A DNA stretch of 32,592 nt from a bacterium (lineage in GTDB: Bacteria; Patescibacteriota; Saccharimonadia; Saccharimonadales; Saccharimonadaceae): contig JAUIHN010000002.1 of NCBI GenBank assembly GCA_030432305.1, positions 1 through 32,592 on the forward strand. Reading direction: 5' to 3'. Positions within the stretch are counted from its first letter, which is position 1. Each line of letters opens with the position of its first letter. This document shows, in pieces, positions 1-5,696 of the stretch. Below the pieces are notes generated by a model. The model was not told where the DNA came from. It searched no databases and saw only the letters and a list, made by a program, of their open reading frames with translations. The translations under genes were made by a program, and so were the position numbers.

Positions 1-519
1 TTTTTTGCGGCTGATTTTATTGCCGAGGCTGGCTTTTTTGGAAGTGTCGTGACTGTGCTCGCTACGCTTACTATTGTCGGTGTCGTCATGGTGCTACTCG
101 ATCGACTACCACAGGCGTCGCCGGTAACAAATATGGAGCAGCTGTCGCCACTTCGGGCTCTCATCATTGGCATTTTGCAGATATTCGCACTCATTCCAGG
201 TGTATCGCGCTCTGGGTCGACGATTATCGCCGGACGTTTGATGGGACTGAGACCTGCTACGGCCGCCGAATACAGCTTCTTGGCCTCTATCCCAATCATG
301 GCCGGAGTAACGCTAAAGTTGCTCATGGGGAGCGAAGAGCGCCAGTATTTTCTTGCTAACTTCGAGCCGCTTATATTAGGCAATCTCGTGGCGTTTTTCG
401 CAGGACTATTTGCCATTGGCTTCCTATTAAACTATCTCTCTAGCCACTCGCTGGCGATATTTGGCTGGTATCGTATCGGCCTGGCGGCTGTTGTTGGCCT
501 GATACTTTTGGTACAATAA
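1..519 (+). CDS. uppP: Undecaprenyl-diphosphatase (3' part, start outside window)
   Basis: The reading frame is open from the first base, so this is the C-terminal part of a gene that begins upstream. The protein is a multi-pass membrane enzyme that dephosphorylates undecaprenyl diphosphate to recycle the lipid carrier for cell wall synthesis. The visible motif PGVSRSGST matches the BacA/UppP signature PGxSRSxxT, which holds a catalytic Ser/Arg. The remaining segments are hydrophobic helices ending in a short tail (ILLVQ). The other family motif, an E-rich one near the N-terminus, lies outside the window and cannot be checked. ndk starts 20 bases downstream. Confidence 0.93.
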   Translation, partial: FFAADFIAEAGFFGSVVTVLATLTIVGVVMVLLDRLPQASPVTNMEQLSPLRALIIGILQIFALIPGVSRSGSTIIAGRLMGLRPATAAEYSFLASIPIMAGVTLKLLMGSEERQYFLANFEPLILGNLVAFFAGLFAIGFLLNYLSSHSLAIFGWYRIGLAAVVGLILLVQ

Positions 520-539
520 GCCTATATAAAGGAGTGAAT

Positions 540-1049
540 ATGAGTAAACTTGAAGTAGAGCGGACGCTCGTACTATTTAAGCCGGATACCGTACAGCGCG
601 GGCTGGTAGGGGAAATTCTAACCCGTTTTGAGCGTGTTGGCCTAAAGGTCGTGGGTACCAAAATGATTTTTCCAGACCGCGACCATTACTATCGGCACTA
701 CGAAGATATTGGCCAAATGGTGACACGCCGCGGCCAGCAGGCATTTGATGTCACACTTGAGATGATGCAGGTCGGTCCGGTTATCGCTATGGTGCTCGAG
801 GGAGTTGAGTCCGTCGCGCTGGTGCGCAAGATGGTTGGCGGTACCGAGCCAAAATCTGCTGCTCCAGGCACTATCAGGGGTGATTTTAGTCACATGAGCT
901 TTGAATACGCCGACGGCAAGAAAAAGGGCATTCCGAATCTGATTCACGCTTCAGGCGACGCAGAAGAGGCTACAAAGGAAATCGGCCACTGGTTCAGTGC
1001 CGACGAGATTTACAGCTACGAAATCGCCCACGAACGCTTCGTGCGATAG
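540..1049 (+). CDS. ndk: Nucleoside diphosphate kinase
   Basis: Transfers the gamma-phosphate of ATP to NDPs through a phosphohistidine. The N-terminus (ERTLVLFKPDTVQRG) and the core AAPGTIRGDF are diagnostic. The catalytic histidine sits in NLIHASGDAEEA, the counterpart of the usual N-x-x-H-x-S-D motif. I chose ATG 540 because GGAG at 531-534 lies 5 bases upstream; the in-frame GTG at 534 overlaps that ribosome binding site. At 169 residues it is longer than the usual 140. The extra length is a loop between GDF and the active-site histidine (HMSFEYADGKKKGIP) and a C-terminal extension (FSADEIYSYEIAHERF). Such longer forms also occur in archaea and other Patescibacteria. Confidence 0.95.
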   Translation: MSKLEVERTLVLFKPDTVQRGLVGEILTRFERVGLKVVGTKMIFPDRDHYYRHYEDIGQMVTRRGQQAFDVTLEMMQVGPVIAMVLEGVESVALVRKMVGGTEPKSAAPGTIRGDFSHMSFEYADGKKKGIPNLIHASGDAEEATKEIGHWFSADEIYSYEIAHERFVR

Positions 1050-1056
1050 TTCCTGT

Positions 1057-1062
1057 TATAAT
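1057..1062 (+). promoter_or_regulatory. Extended -10 promoter of tRNA-Arg leader
   Basis: TGTTATAAT gives a consensus -10 (TATAAT) with an extended TGn motif. It lies just after the ndk stop. No good -35 is visible. Transcription would begin near 1069, immediately before the structured leader at 1071. Confidence 0.6.
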
Positions 1063-1070
1063 TACCGATA

Positions 1071-1160
1071 GCCCCCAGCAGTGCGTAAGCGCTGCCTTCA
1101 GGGGGAAGAGTGAGCCTTTTGAATTTATTTCTAAAGGCGAGTGGAGGGGTAAACCCCTCC
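1071..1160 (+). ncRNA. Structured leader motif, copy A (upstream of tRNA-Arg)
   Basis: Three hairpins can be drawn. The first is GCAGTGC/GCGCTGC closed by a GTAA tetraloop (1078-1095) and enclosed by CCCCC 1072-1076 / GGGGG 1101-1105. The second is GCCTTT/AAAGGC (1114-1138) with loop core GAATTTATTTC. The third is GGAGGGG-TAAA-CCCCTCC (1143-1160). The same order of elements, with identical AGGGGGA, GAATTTATTTC and GAGGGGTAAACCCCTC blocks, occurs just before 16S rRNA at 32045-32125. I do not recognise it as a named RNA family. The third hairpin lacks a T-run, so it is not a typical terminator. Confidence 0.6.
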
Positions 1161-1173
1161 TGAAAGGTCACCG

Positions 1174-1250
1174 GCCTCGGTAGCTCAATTGGGGAGCCTT
1201 CAGCGCTAAGAAATAGCAGAACTGCTCTATCCGATTGTTCTAGGCTACCG
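1174..1250. repeat. Partial direct and inverted copies of tRNA-Arg 5' half
   Basis: 1174-1192 repeats the first 19 bases of the tRNA-Arg gene (acceptor plus D-arm). 1220-1250 is an imperfect inverted copy of the D-arm and the start of the anticodon arm. Neither has an anticodon loop or T-arm, so they are tRNA fragments. Together they could fold back on each other in a transcript running into the intact tRNA at 1283. Confidence 0.6.
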
Positions 1251-1282
1251 AACCTGTTTGTGAGTAGTACAATAGAGACCAT

Positions 1283-1359
1283 GCCTCGGTAGCTCAATTG
1301 GATAGAGCAGTTCCGTCCTAAGGAAAAGGTTGCAGGTTCGACTCCTGCCCGGGGTACCA
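1283..1359 (+). tRNA. tRNA-Arg(CCU)
   Basis: Acceptor GCCTCGG pairs with CCGGGGT (two wobble pairs). D-stem is GCTC/GAGC. The anticodon loop GTCCTAA gives anticodon CCU (reads AGG). T-stem GCAGG/CCTGC holds loop TTCGACT. Discriminator is A and CCA is encoded. The outermost anticodon-stem pair is G-A. Confidence 0.92.
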
Positions 1360-1397
1360 ATATAAAACACAGGTCTTTTGGCCTGTATTTTATATTG
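1359..1397 (+). terminator. Terminator after tRNA-Arg
   Basis: Hairpin of ACAGG/CCTGT extended by AATATAAAA/TTTTATATT, directly following the CCA end. The T-rich 3' arm suits an intrinsic terminator. Confidence 0.7.
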
Positions 1398-1440
1398 GTT
1401 ATTCTGGCATGGGTCGAACTGTGCTTTTGCGGGAGCAAAA

Positions 1441-1506
1441 GAGGTTCGGCGTAGTGAACGAAGCGAAAAAGTGTTTACATTTTTTGCGAGTGAACGGAGG
1501 AGCGGA
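1441..1506 (+). repeat. Dispersed ~66-bp repeat, copy 1
   Basis: Shares roughly 85% identity with the reverse complement of 4651-4719, including a block running unbroken through CGAAAAAGTG and TTTACATTTTTT. The centre can form a hairpin. It lies about 45 bp past the tRNA-Arg terminator; copy 2 lies past the tRNA-Asp terminator. Nothing in the sequence gives it a coding role. Confidence 0.6.
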
Positions 1507-1584
1507 GTGCAACGAAGCGATCTCTTGCCCGTCCGTGTCTCTACTGGAGCAAGCGGAAATAGAGAGGCTTTAGCTGACCGCTGG

Positions 1585-1598
1585 ACTGCCCGGGGTAC
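1585..1598 (+). repeat. 14-bp duplicate of tRNA-Arg 3' end
   Basis: CTGCCCGGGGTACC repeats bases 1345-1358 of the tRNA-Arg T-arm/acceptor exactly, about 240 bp downstream. This spacing and position resemble an attachment-site remnant, but no integrase is present. Confidence 0.5.
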
Positions 1599-1606
1599 CT
1601 GTTCTC

Positions 1607-2011
1607 ATGTATTATGAAAGTAGTATGCGCGTCTCTCCAGAACTGATAGCTCCATCTCAGGATTTCCTCAAACCCAGTACGATAGCTTTTATATTTGATT
1701 GTATCGAAAGGGATGAACTGGATCGATTACCTCCAGACCCAATTGTCCGTCAAGATACAGACGGTGCACTAATCGCGATAGATGGTCATAATCTGATTGC
1801 CGTAAAACTGTACAGACAAGAGGAAATCGAAGTTCATTTGGCTAGTTCGGCAACTGATGGGCTGCCTGTCCACACACAAGCGGATACTCAGCGCAATAAT
1901 GACTTAAGAGAAAAATTTGAAATCGTCTTAGATGAGCGAAATCGTGTATCAGGTGAGGGTATTGCTAGCTTTCGCGACCTGATAAAACGGTATCCGGAGC
2001 TATTCCTGTAA
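1607..2011 (+). CDS. Hypothetical protein with ParB/Srx-like segment
   Basis: 134 residues, mixed alpha/beta composition, no signal peptide or membrane segment. I do not recognise it with certainty. The stretch IVRQDTDGALIAIDGHNLIAV resembles the strand-DGHNR-helix pattern of ParB/sulfiredoxin-fold nuclease domains, which would suggest nucleotide or DNA binding; this is inference from one motif. ATG 1607 is the longest start and ATG 1625 (MRVSPELI) is an equally plausible alternative; neither has a clear Shine-Dalgarno. A -10-like TATTAT lies just upstream of 1625. The next gene begins 16 bases after the stop. Confidence 0.65.
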   Translation: MYYESSMRVSPELIAPSQDFLKPSTIAFIFDCIERDELDRLPPDPIVRQDTDGALIAIDGHNLIAVKLYRQEEIEVHLASSATDGLPVHTQADTQRNNDLREKFEIVLDERNRVSGEGIASFRDLIKRYPELFL

Positions 2012-2015
2012 GTGT

Positions 2016-2021
2016 TATACT
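2016..2021 (+). promoter_or_regulatory. Extended -10 for leaderless PH-domain gene
   Basis: TGTTATACT (extended -10) ends 6 bases before ATG 2028, which places the expected transcription start at the start codon. No Shine-Dalgarno is possible in such a transcript. Confidence 0.5.
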
Positions 2022-2027
2022 GATACT

Positions 2028-2564
2028 ATGGGCGAGCAAGAGCAGCGGCAAGTAGAATTCAACGGTCAGCGCGAGGGTGAGGAGGTGCTCTTTGTCTTTC
2101 GTCGCCACATTATCGCCATGCGAAAAGGTTTTTACATGCTACTGGTGCCGTTTGCGATCTCAGCGATTCCTCCGCTTATCTGGCAAAACAACTTAGAACT
2201 ATTCTTGCTTCCGCTCGCTGGCCTTTTGATCGGACTTATTCTTTTTGGCTATCATTTTCTGATGTGGCGCTTTACGTACTATATCGTGACCGACCAGCGC
2301 ATCCGTCAGGTGACGCAAACTGGCTTTTTCGGCACCGATGTGGTCGAGCTAAGCCTGTCAAAGATTCAAAACATTAGCTATAATGTACCAGGGTTCTTTG
2401 GTGAAGTTTTTCATTTTGGGACACTTGTTGTGCAGACATTTGTTGGCGATTTGGTCGTCCGCAATGTCGAGCACCCGGAAAAGATATATAACATGCTGCA
2501 GGATGCTGTAGCGCAGACAGTAGATAAAGGTGGACATGAAACGCATGAAGAAATTACTACCTAA
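2028..2564 (+). CDS. Membrane protein with bacterial PH (bPH2/DUF304) domain
   Basis: 178 residues. An N-terminal cytoplasmic stretch (EVLFVFRRHIIAMRKG) is followed by two membrane helices (about residues 36-55 and 60-82). A PH-like beta-rich domain follows, with the family signature YYIVTDQRIRQVTQTGFFG and VELSLSKIQNISYNVPG. Family members are membrane-bound and of poorly known function. The 3' end overlaps the foldase gene by 29 bases, indicating coupled translation. Its own ATG lies 6 bases behind a -10 box. Confidence 0.85.
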   Translation: MGEQEQRQVEFNGQREGEEVLFVFRRHIIAMRKGFYMLLVPFAISAIPPLIWQNNLELFLLPLAGLLIGLILFGYHFLMWRFTYYIVTDQRIRQVTQTGFFGTDVVELSLSKIQNISYNVPGFFGEVFHFGTLVVQTFVGDLVVRNVEHPEKIYNMLQDAVAQTVDKGGHETHEEITT

Positions 2565-3606
2565 GCGTCGTTCGAAGAAGGAGTCGGCACCGCCGTCTCG
2601 TATCACGAACGAAACAGTTGCCGAGCACCGCGAGCGCATTTTGGCAGGCGGACGCCGCTACAAATACCCGGTTCAGTATGCTCGCCACCGCTTGGTTATC
2701 GTGACAGTTACACTGACGATTGCGGCACTGCTCTTAATTGGGCTTGTCGGTTGGTGGCAGTTATATGTTGCCCAGAGCAGCAACGCCATACTCTACCGTG
2801 TCACGCAGGTCGTGCCGGTTCCGGTGGCCTCTGTTGACGGCCAGGCGGTTCGCTATAGCGACTACCTGATGTACTACAATAGTTCAATTCATTTCCTGCA
2901 AAAGAGCGAACAGCTGGTACTGGGCAGCGAAGATGGTCAGCGACAAGCGGATTTTCAGAAACGTCAAAACCTCGATATCGCTATTCGTAATGCCTATGCC
3001 GAGAAGCTCGCCAAGGAGCTAGGTGTGGTCGTAGAACCAGAACAGCTGGAGCGAGTGAACCAAGAGCACCTGACGATGGCGAACGGGCCAATCTCACAGG
3101 AGACGTACAACGCGTCGACCCTGAGCCTGCTTGGCTGGTCGCCGGAGGAAGAGCAGCGCGCCACCAAAAACCAGATATTAAAGAGTAATGTCGCCTACAA
3201 AATCGATGAAGAGGCAAGTGATAAGGTGGAGCAAGCCGCTGATTTGCTGCAGGCTTCTAAAAATGATTTTGCTAAAGTGGCCGACGAACTGGGCGGCGAG
3301 GGCAACGGTAAGGTCATCGCCGGTGTTTCTGGTATGGTGCCGCTTGTGAATAATGATGGTGGCCTGACTGATGCCGCTCGTAAACTTGATAAGGGACAGG
3401 TCTCATCTGTGATTCGCAGTACGACAGGCGATGGCTATTACTTTGTGAAGTTGCTCGAGAAAACAGGTACCCAACTGAATTACGAGTATATACAAATACC
3501 GCTTACTGAGTTTGACAGGCGTCTTGAGCAGCTCAGGGAAGATGGTAAGATACACGAATATATAAAGGTGGAGAGCATCAGTAATCCGAAAATAGAAGAA
3601 GAGTAG
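2536..3606 (+). CDS. Membrane-anchored PpiC-type peptidyl-prolyl isomerase / foldase (PrsA/SurA-like)
   Basis: About 356 residues. A very basic N-terminus (KRMKKLLPKRRSKK) precedes one membrane helix near residues 55-78 (LVIVTVTLTIAALLLIGLVG), which places the rest outside the membrane. The SurA-N-like helical region follows (SVDGQAVRYSDYLMYY ...), then a parvulin-type domain containing DGYYFVKLLEK near the C-terminus. This architecture matches PrsA/SurA chaperones that help exported proteins fold. I use ATG 2536; ATG 2545 is also possible and would sit better relative to AAAGGTGG at 2526. sodA follows 10 bases downstream. Confidence 0.82.
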   Translation: MKRMKKLLPKRRSKKESAPPSRITNETVAEHRERILAGGRRYKYPVQYARHRLVIVTVTLTIAALLLIGLVGWWQLYVAQSSNAILYRVTQVVPVPVASVDGQAVRYSDYLMYYNSSIHFLQKSEQLVLGSEDGQRQADFQKRQNLDIAIRNAYAEKLAKELGVVVEPEQLERVNQEHLTMANGPISQETYNASTLSLLGWSPEEEQRATKNQILKSNVAYKIDEEASDKVEQAADLLQASKNDFAKVADELGGEGNGKVIAGVSGMVPLVNNDGGLTDAARKLDKGQVSSVIRSTTGDGYYFVKLLEKTGTQLNYEYIQIPLTEFDRRLEQLREDGKIHEYIKVESISNPKIEEE

Positions 3607-3616
3607 AGGAGGAATT

Positions 3617-4219
3617 ATGTTTAGCTTGCCAGAATTATCATACGACTACGGGGCGCTTGCTCCGGCCATAAGCGGCGAAATTATGGAGCTGCACCATAGC
3701 AAGCACCACCAGACGTACGTCGATAAGCTAAATGCAGCTATGGAGGAGGCTCCCGAGCTTCAGGGCAGGGCAATCGAAGACATACTGGCAAATCTAGGGA
3801 GCGCGCCCGAATCGGTGCAGACAGCACTTAGGAATAATGGCGGTGGTCATTATAACCACAGTTTGTTTTGGCAAATGATGTCACCTGATGGCGGCGGTGA
3901 GCCGAGCGGTGAGTTGGCTGAGAAGATCAACGAACGCTACGGCAGTTTCCAGAGTTTCGTAGATGAATTTACTACACAGGCGACGGGACTATTCGGCAGT
4001 GGTTGGGTGTGGCTGATGCCAAATATGGACATTATTACAACAGCGAATCAAGACAATCCAATTATGGAAGGCCAGCCAGCACCACTCCTCGGTCTTGATG
4101 TCTGGGAGCATGCGTATTACCTAGACTACAAAAACGTCCGACCGGAGTACGTGAAGGCTTGGTGGGGTGTGGTGAATTGGGAATTTGTCGTAGACCGATA
4201 TCAAGAAGTTTCGAAATAG
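3617..4219 (+). CDS. sodA: Superoxide dismutase [Mn/Fe]
   Basis: 200 residues, the usual family length. Metal ligands are all visible: His26 (in LHHSKHHQTY), His in GGHYNHSLFW, and Asp and His in the signature DVWEHAYY. It detoxifies superoxide in the cytoplasm. The ribosome binding site is strong (AGAGGAGGAATT before ATG). Whether it uses Mn, Fe or both cannot be decided by eye. It sits between a foldase and a Nudix-like protein whose ATG comes one base after its stop, so all three are probably one operon. Confidence 0.97.
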   Translation: MFSLPELSYDYGALAPAISGEIMELHHSKHHQTYVDKLNAAMEEAPELQGRAIEDILANLGSAPESVQTALRNNGGGHYNHSLFWQMMSPDGGGEPSGELAEKINERYGSFQSFVDEFTTQATGLFGSGWVWLMPNMDIITTANQDNPIMEGQPAPLLGLDVWEHAYYLDYKNVRPEYVKAWWGVVNWEFVVDRYQEVSK

Positions 4220-4220
4220 T

Positions 4221-4628
4221 ATGGAAACAAAAGTCCTTATTATTGCTGTCGTTGAAAAAGACGGCAAGATCTTGATGCGCAAAAAACCGGACGGTTCGCC
4301 CCCGTATGACGAGACGTGGTATATTTTCGGAGCACCTTTAGATCCAAGCGGTTCAGTTGAAAATGCGATTACCCATGAGGTTAAGGTCAGGGCGGGGATA
4401 AATATTACTGTGCGGGAGAAGATTTCCTGGGATACAGAGATAAAGGATGACGTAGATGGTATCAAGAAGCACTTTGTGTACCTAGACGTTCTCTGTGATT
4501 ATAGTAGTGGCGAACTTGTAGCAGGTGAGGGTGTCGAGAGGCTGGAGTGGGTGAGTAAAGCAGAGCTCGCTAGCTATGATATCGTGCCACCTTCGCGGAT
4601 TTTGTTTCAGAAGTTAAGGTATGTGTAA
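4221..4628 (+). CDS. Nudix-fold protein with degenerate Nudix box
   Basis: 135 residues with the general Nudix layout: strand VLIIAVVEKDGKILMRKK, then a Nudix-box region. The catalytic helix, normally REUxEExGU, reads HEVKVRAGI, so both metal-binding glutamates of the EE pair are gone and the arginine is His. Hydrolase activity by the standard mechanism is therefore doubtful; it may bind a nucleotide without cleaving it. The downstream strand (EGVERLEWVSKAEL) is typical of the family. It starts one base after the sodA stop, consistent with translational coupling. Confidence 0.75.
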   Translation: METKVLIIAVVEKDGKILMRKKPDGSPPYDETWYIFGAPLDPSGSVENAITHEVKVRAGINITVREKISWDTEIKDDVDGIKKHFVYLDVLCDYSSGELVAGEGVERLEWVSKAELASYDIVPPSRILFQKLRYV

Positions 4629-4650
4629 TTTCGACCGGATATCGCTCGTA

Positions 4651-4719
4651 AACTCGCTCCTCCGCTCGTTCACGAAAAAATGTAAACACTTTTTCGTTTC
4701 ATTCACTCCGCCGAACCTT
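4651..4719 (-). repeat. Dispersed ~66-bp repeat, copy 2 (inverted)
   Basis: Reverse complement of copy 1 at 1441-1506 with a few substitutions and small indels. It begins shortly after the Nudix stop codon and lies on the 3' side of tRNA-Asp. An adjacent short palindrome CGCGAGTT-g-AACTCGCG lies at about 4731-4748. Confidence 0.6.
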
Positions 4720-4750
4720 CGGTTCGCATCCCGCGAGTTGAACTCGCGTA

Positions 4751-4794
4751 TTGAAATCAAAAACCACCCCAAAAAGGTGGTTTTGAATTTCAAT
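4751..4794 (-). terminator. Terminator after tRNA-Asp
   Basis: On the minus strand AAAACCACC / GGTGGTTTTT forms a hairpin with T-run right after the tRNA CCA end, flanked by TTGAAAT/ATTTCAA arms. Confidence 0.75.
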
Positions 4795-4795
4795 C

Positions 4796-4873
4796 TGGCG
4801 CGCCCGACCGGATTCGAACCGGCGATCTCCTCCGTGACAGGGAGGCGTGATGGGCCAACTTCACTACGGGCGC
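4796..4873 (-). tRNA. tRNA-Asp(GUC)
   Basis: Acceptor GCGCCCG/CGGGCGC. D-stem GTGA/TCAC. Anticodon stem CCTCC/GGAGG with loop CTGTCAC (anticodon GUC). T-stem GCCGG/CCGGT with TTCGAAT. Discriminator G (usual for Asp) and encoded CCA. A minus-strand promoter TTGTTT-17-TATTAT can be drawn upstream, to the right. Confidence 0.94.
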
Positions 4874-4950
4874 AGATGTTTCAAGAACTATCGTATAATA
4901 CCAGTTTTCTCTCTCACAAACAAGACTACCAAGCCGCCTACCTGGGCTAC

Positions 4951-5196
4951 ATCACTACTGTCGTAGCGATGTGACACTTCGTCGCCTCGGAAATGACTGC
5001 AAGCATCATTTCTCTCGTCTCCTCATGGTAGATTACTCCTCTCAGAGAATGTAACATTTCGTCACTTCGAAAGTGCTTTCAAGCAAGCACTTTGCTCGTT
5101 TCCTCATGTTAAATTACCGCTGCTACGGCAATGTACCATTTCGTCGCCTCGGAAATGAATGCAAGCATCATTTCTCTCGTCTCCTCATGGTATAAT
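4951..5196 (+). repeat. Three tandem 81-bp palindromic promoter-like units upstream of tRNA-Thr
   Basis: Units begin at 4951, 5032 and 5113, an exact 81-bp period. Each has a small upstream hairpin, an outer inverted repeat (TAACAT/ATGTTA in unit 2, TACCAT/ATGGTA in unit 3, degenerate in unit 1), an inner 7-bp stem and a loop containing CAAGC. Inner stems are GAAATGA/TCATTTC in units 1 and 3 and AAAGTGC/GCACTTT in unit 2. Each unit ends in an extended -10-like box: TAGATT, TAAATT, and finally TATAAT at 5191-5196, which is positioned to drive tRNA-Thr. Stems change while pairing is kept. The same unit occurs once before ssrA (18910-18988). Confidence 0.75.
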
Positions 5197-5212
5197 AACA
5201 GATATACCCTGT

Positions 5213-5288
5213 GCCGCCTTAGCTCAGCTGGTAGAGCGGTACTTTCGTAAAGTATAGGTCGCCGGTTCAAATCCGGCAGGCGGCTCCA
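5213..5288 (+). tRNA. tRNA-Thr(CGU)
   Basis: Acceptor GCCGCCT/AGGCGGC. D-stem GCTC/GAGC. Anticodon stem GTACT/AGTAT with loop TTCGTAA (anticodon CGU, reads ACG). T-stem GCCGG/CCGGC with TTCAAAT. Discriminator U and encoded CCA. The U discriminator matches the T-box bulge before thrS. No terminator is visible before the next CDS 29 bases downstream. Confidence 0.94.
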
Positions 5289-5317
5289 TAAAAGGCATTT
5301 AAATCAACTTTAGCTAT

Positions 5318-5692
5318 ATGAAAAACATACCAATCGACCCAGTCAAAAACTTTGTCCGTGACCGCACCATGGTGACGCTTGCCGGCGCTCTATTGGCATT
5401 AGGAGTCGCTTACATTATCTATGTCACGGTTGCTCTTGAGTCGAGCGACCTACAGGTGGCGACGCGCTACACGGCGTTTGGCGACACTCACTTTTACCGC
5501 AATAAGTGGTACTACTTACTGTCCTTTGTCCTATTTGGTGTTGTGCTGCTCGGCGTGCATATCGCTCTGGCGGTGAAATTATATGGCAGGCAACAAAAAC
5601 AGGTAGCGGCGGCGCTCCTCTGGCTTACACTCTTTCTGCTCATCATCGGATGGATAATCACTCGGTCAGTGCTACAGATCGCCTTTTTGTAA
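5318..5692 (+). CDS. Small three-helix membrane protein, function unknown
   Basis: 124 residues with three predicted membrane helices: about 19-40 (VTLAGALLALGVAYIIYVTVA), 67-88 (LLSFVLFGVVLLGVHIALAV) and 98-120 (AALLWLTLFLLIIGWIITR). An extracytoplasmic loop follows the first helix. I do not recognise the family. Its stop is 4 bases before the start of the glycosyltransferase, so the two are likely co-translated and may work together in the membrane. It lies 29 bases after tRNA-Thr without a visible terminator, so it may be co-transcribed with that tRNA. Confidence 0.75.
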   Translation: MKNIPIDPVKNFVRDRTMVTLAGALLALGVAYIIYVTVALESSDLQVATRYTAFGDTHFYRNKWYYLLSFVLFGVVLLGVHIALAVKLYGRQQKQVAAALLWLTLFLLIIGWIITRSVLQIAFL

Positions 5693-5696
5693 GAAC

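Noticed and set aside
1143-1160. GGAGGGG-TAAA-CCCCTCC as a simple ndk terminator
   Set aside because: No T-run follows, and the same hairpin occurs inside the 16S leader, where termination before the rRNA would make no sense.
1016-1438. 140-residue minus-strand frame
   Set aside because: It runs antisense through tRNA-Arg, its leader and terminator; the frame is accidental.
1378-1617. 79-residue frame over the dispersed repeat
   Set aside because: It covers the repeat and the duplicated tRNA tail, with composition following the repeat; no start signal.
4621-4974. 117-residue plus-strand frame
   Set aside because: Antisense to tRNA-Asp; the stretch ARPTGFEPAIS is the well-known false translation of a reversed tRNA.
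4951-5196. CRISPR-like array
   Set aside because: The 81-bp units are whole repeats with no unique spacers, each ends in a -10-like box, and no cas genes are present.
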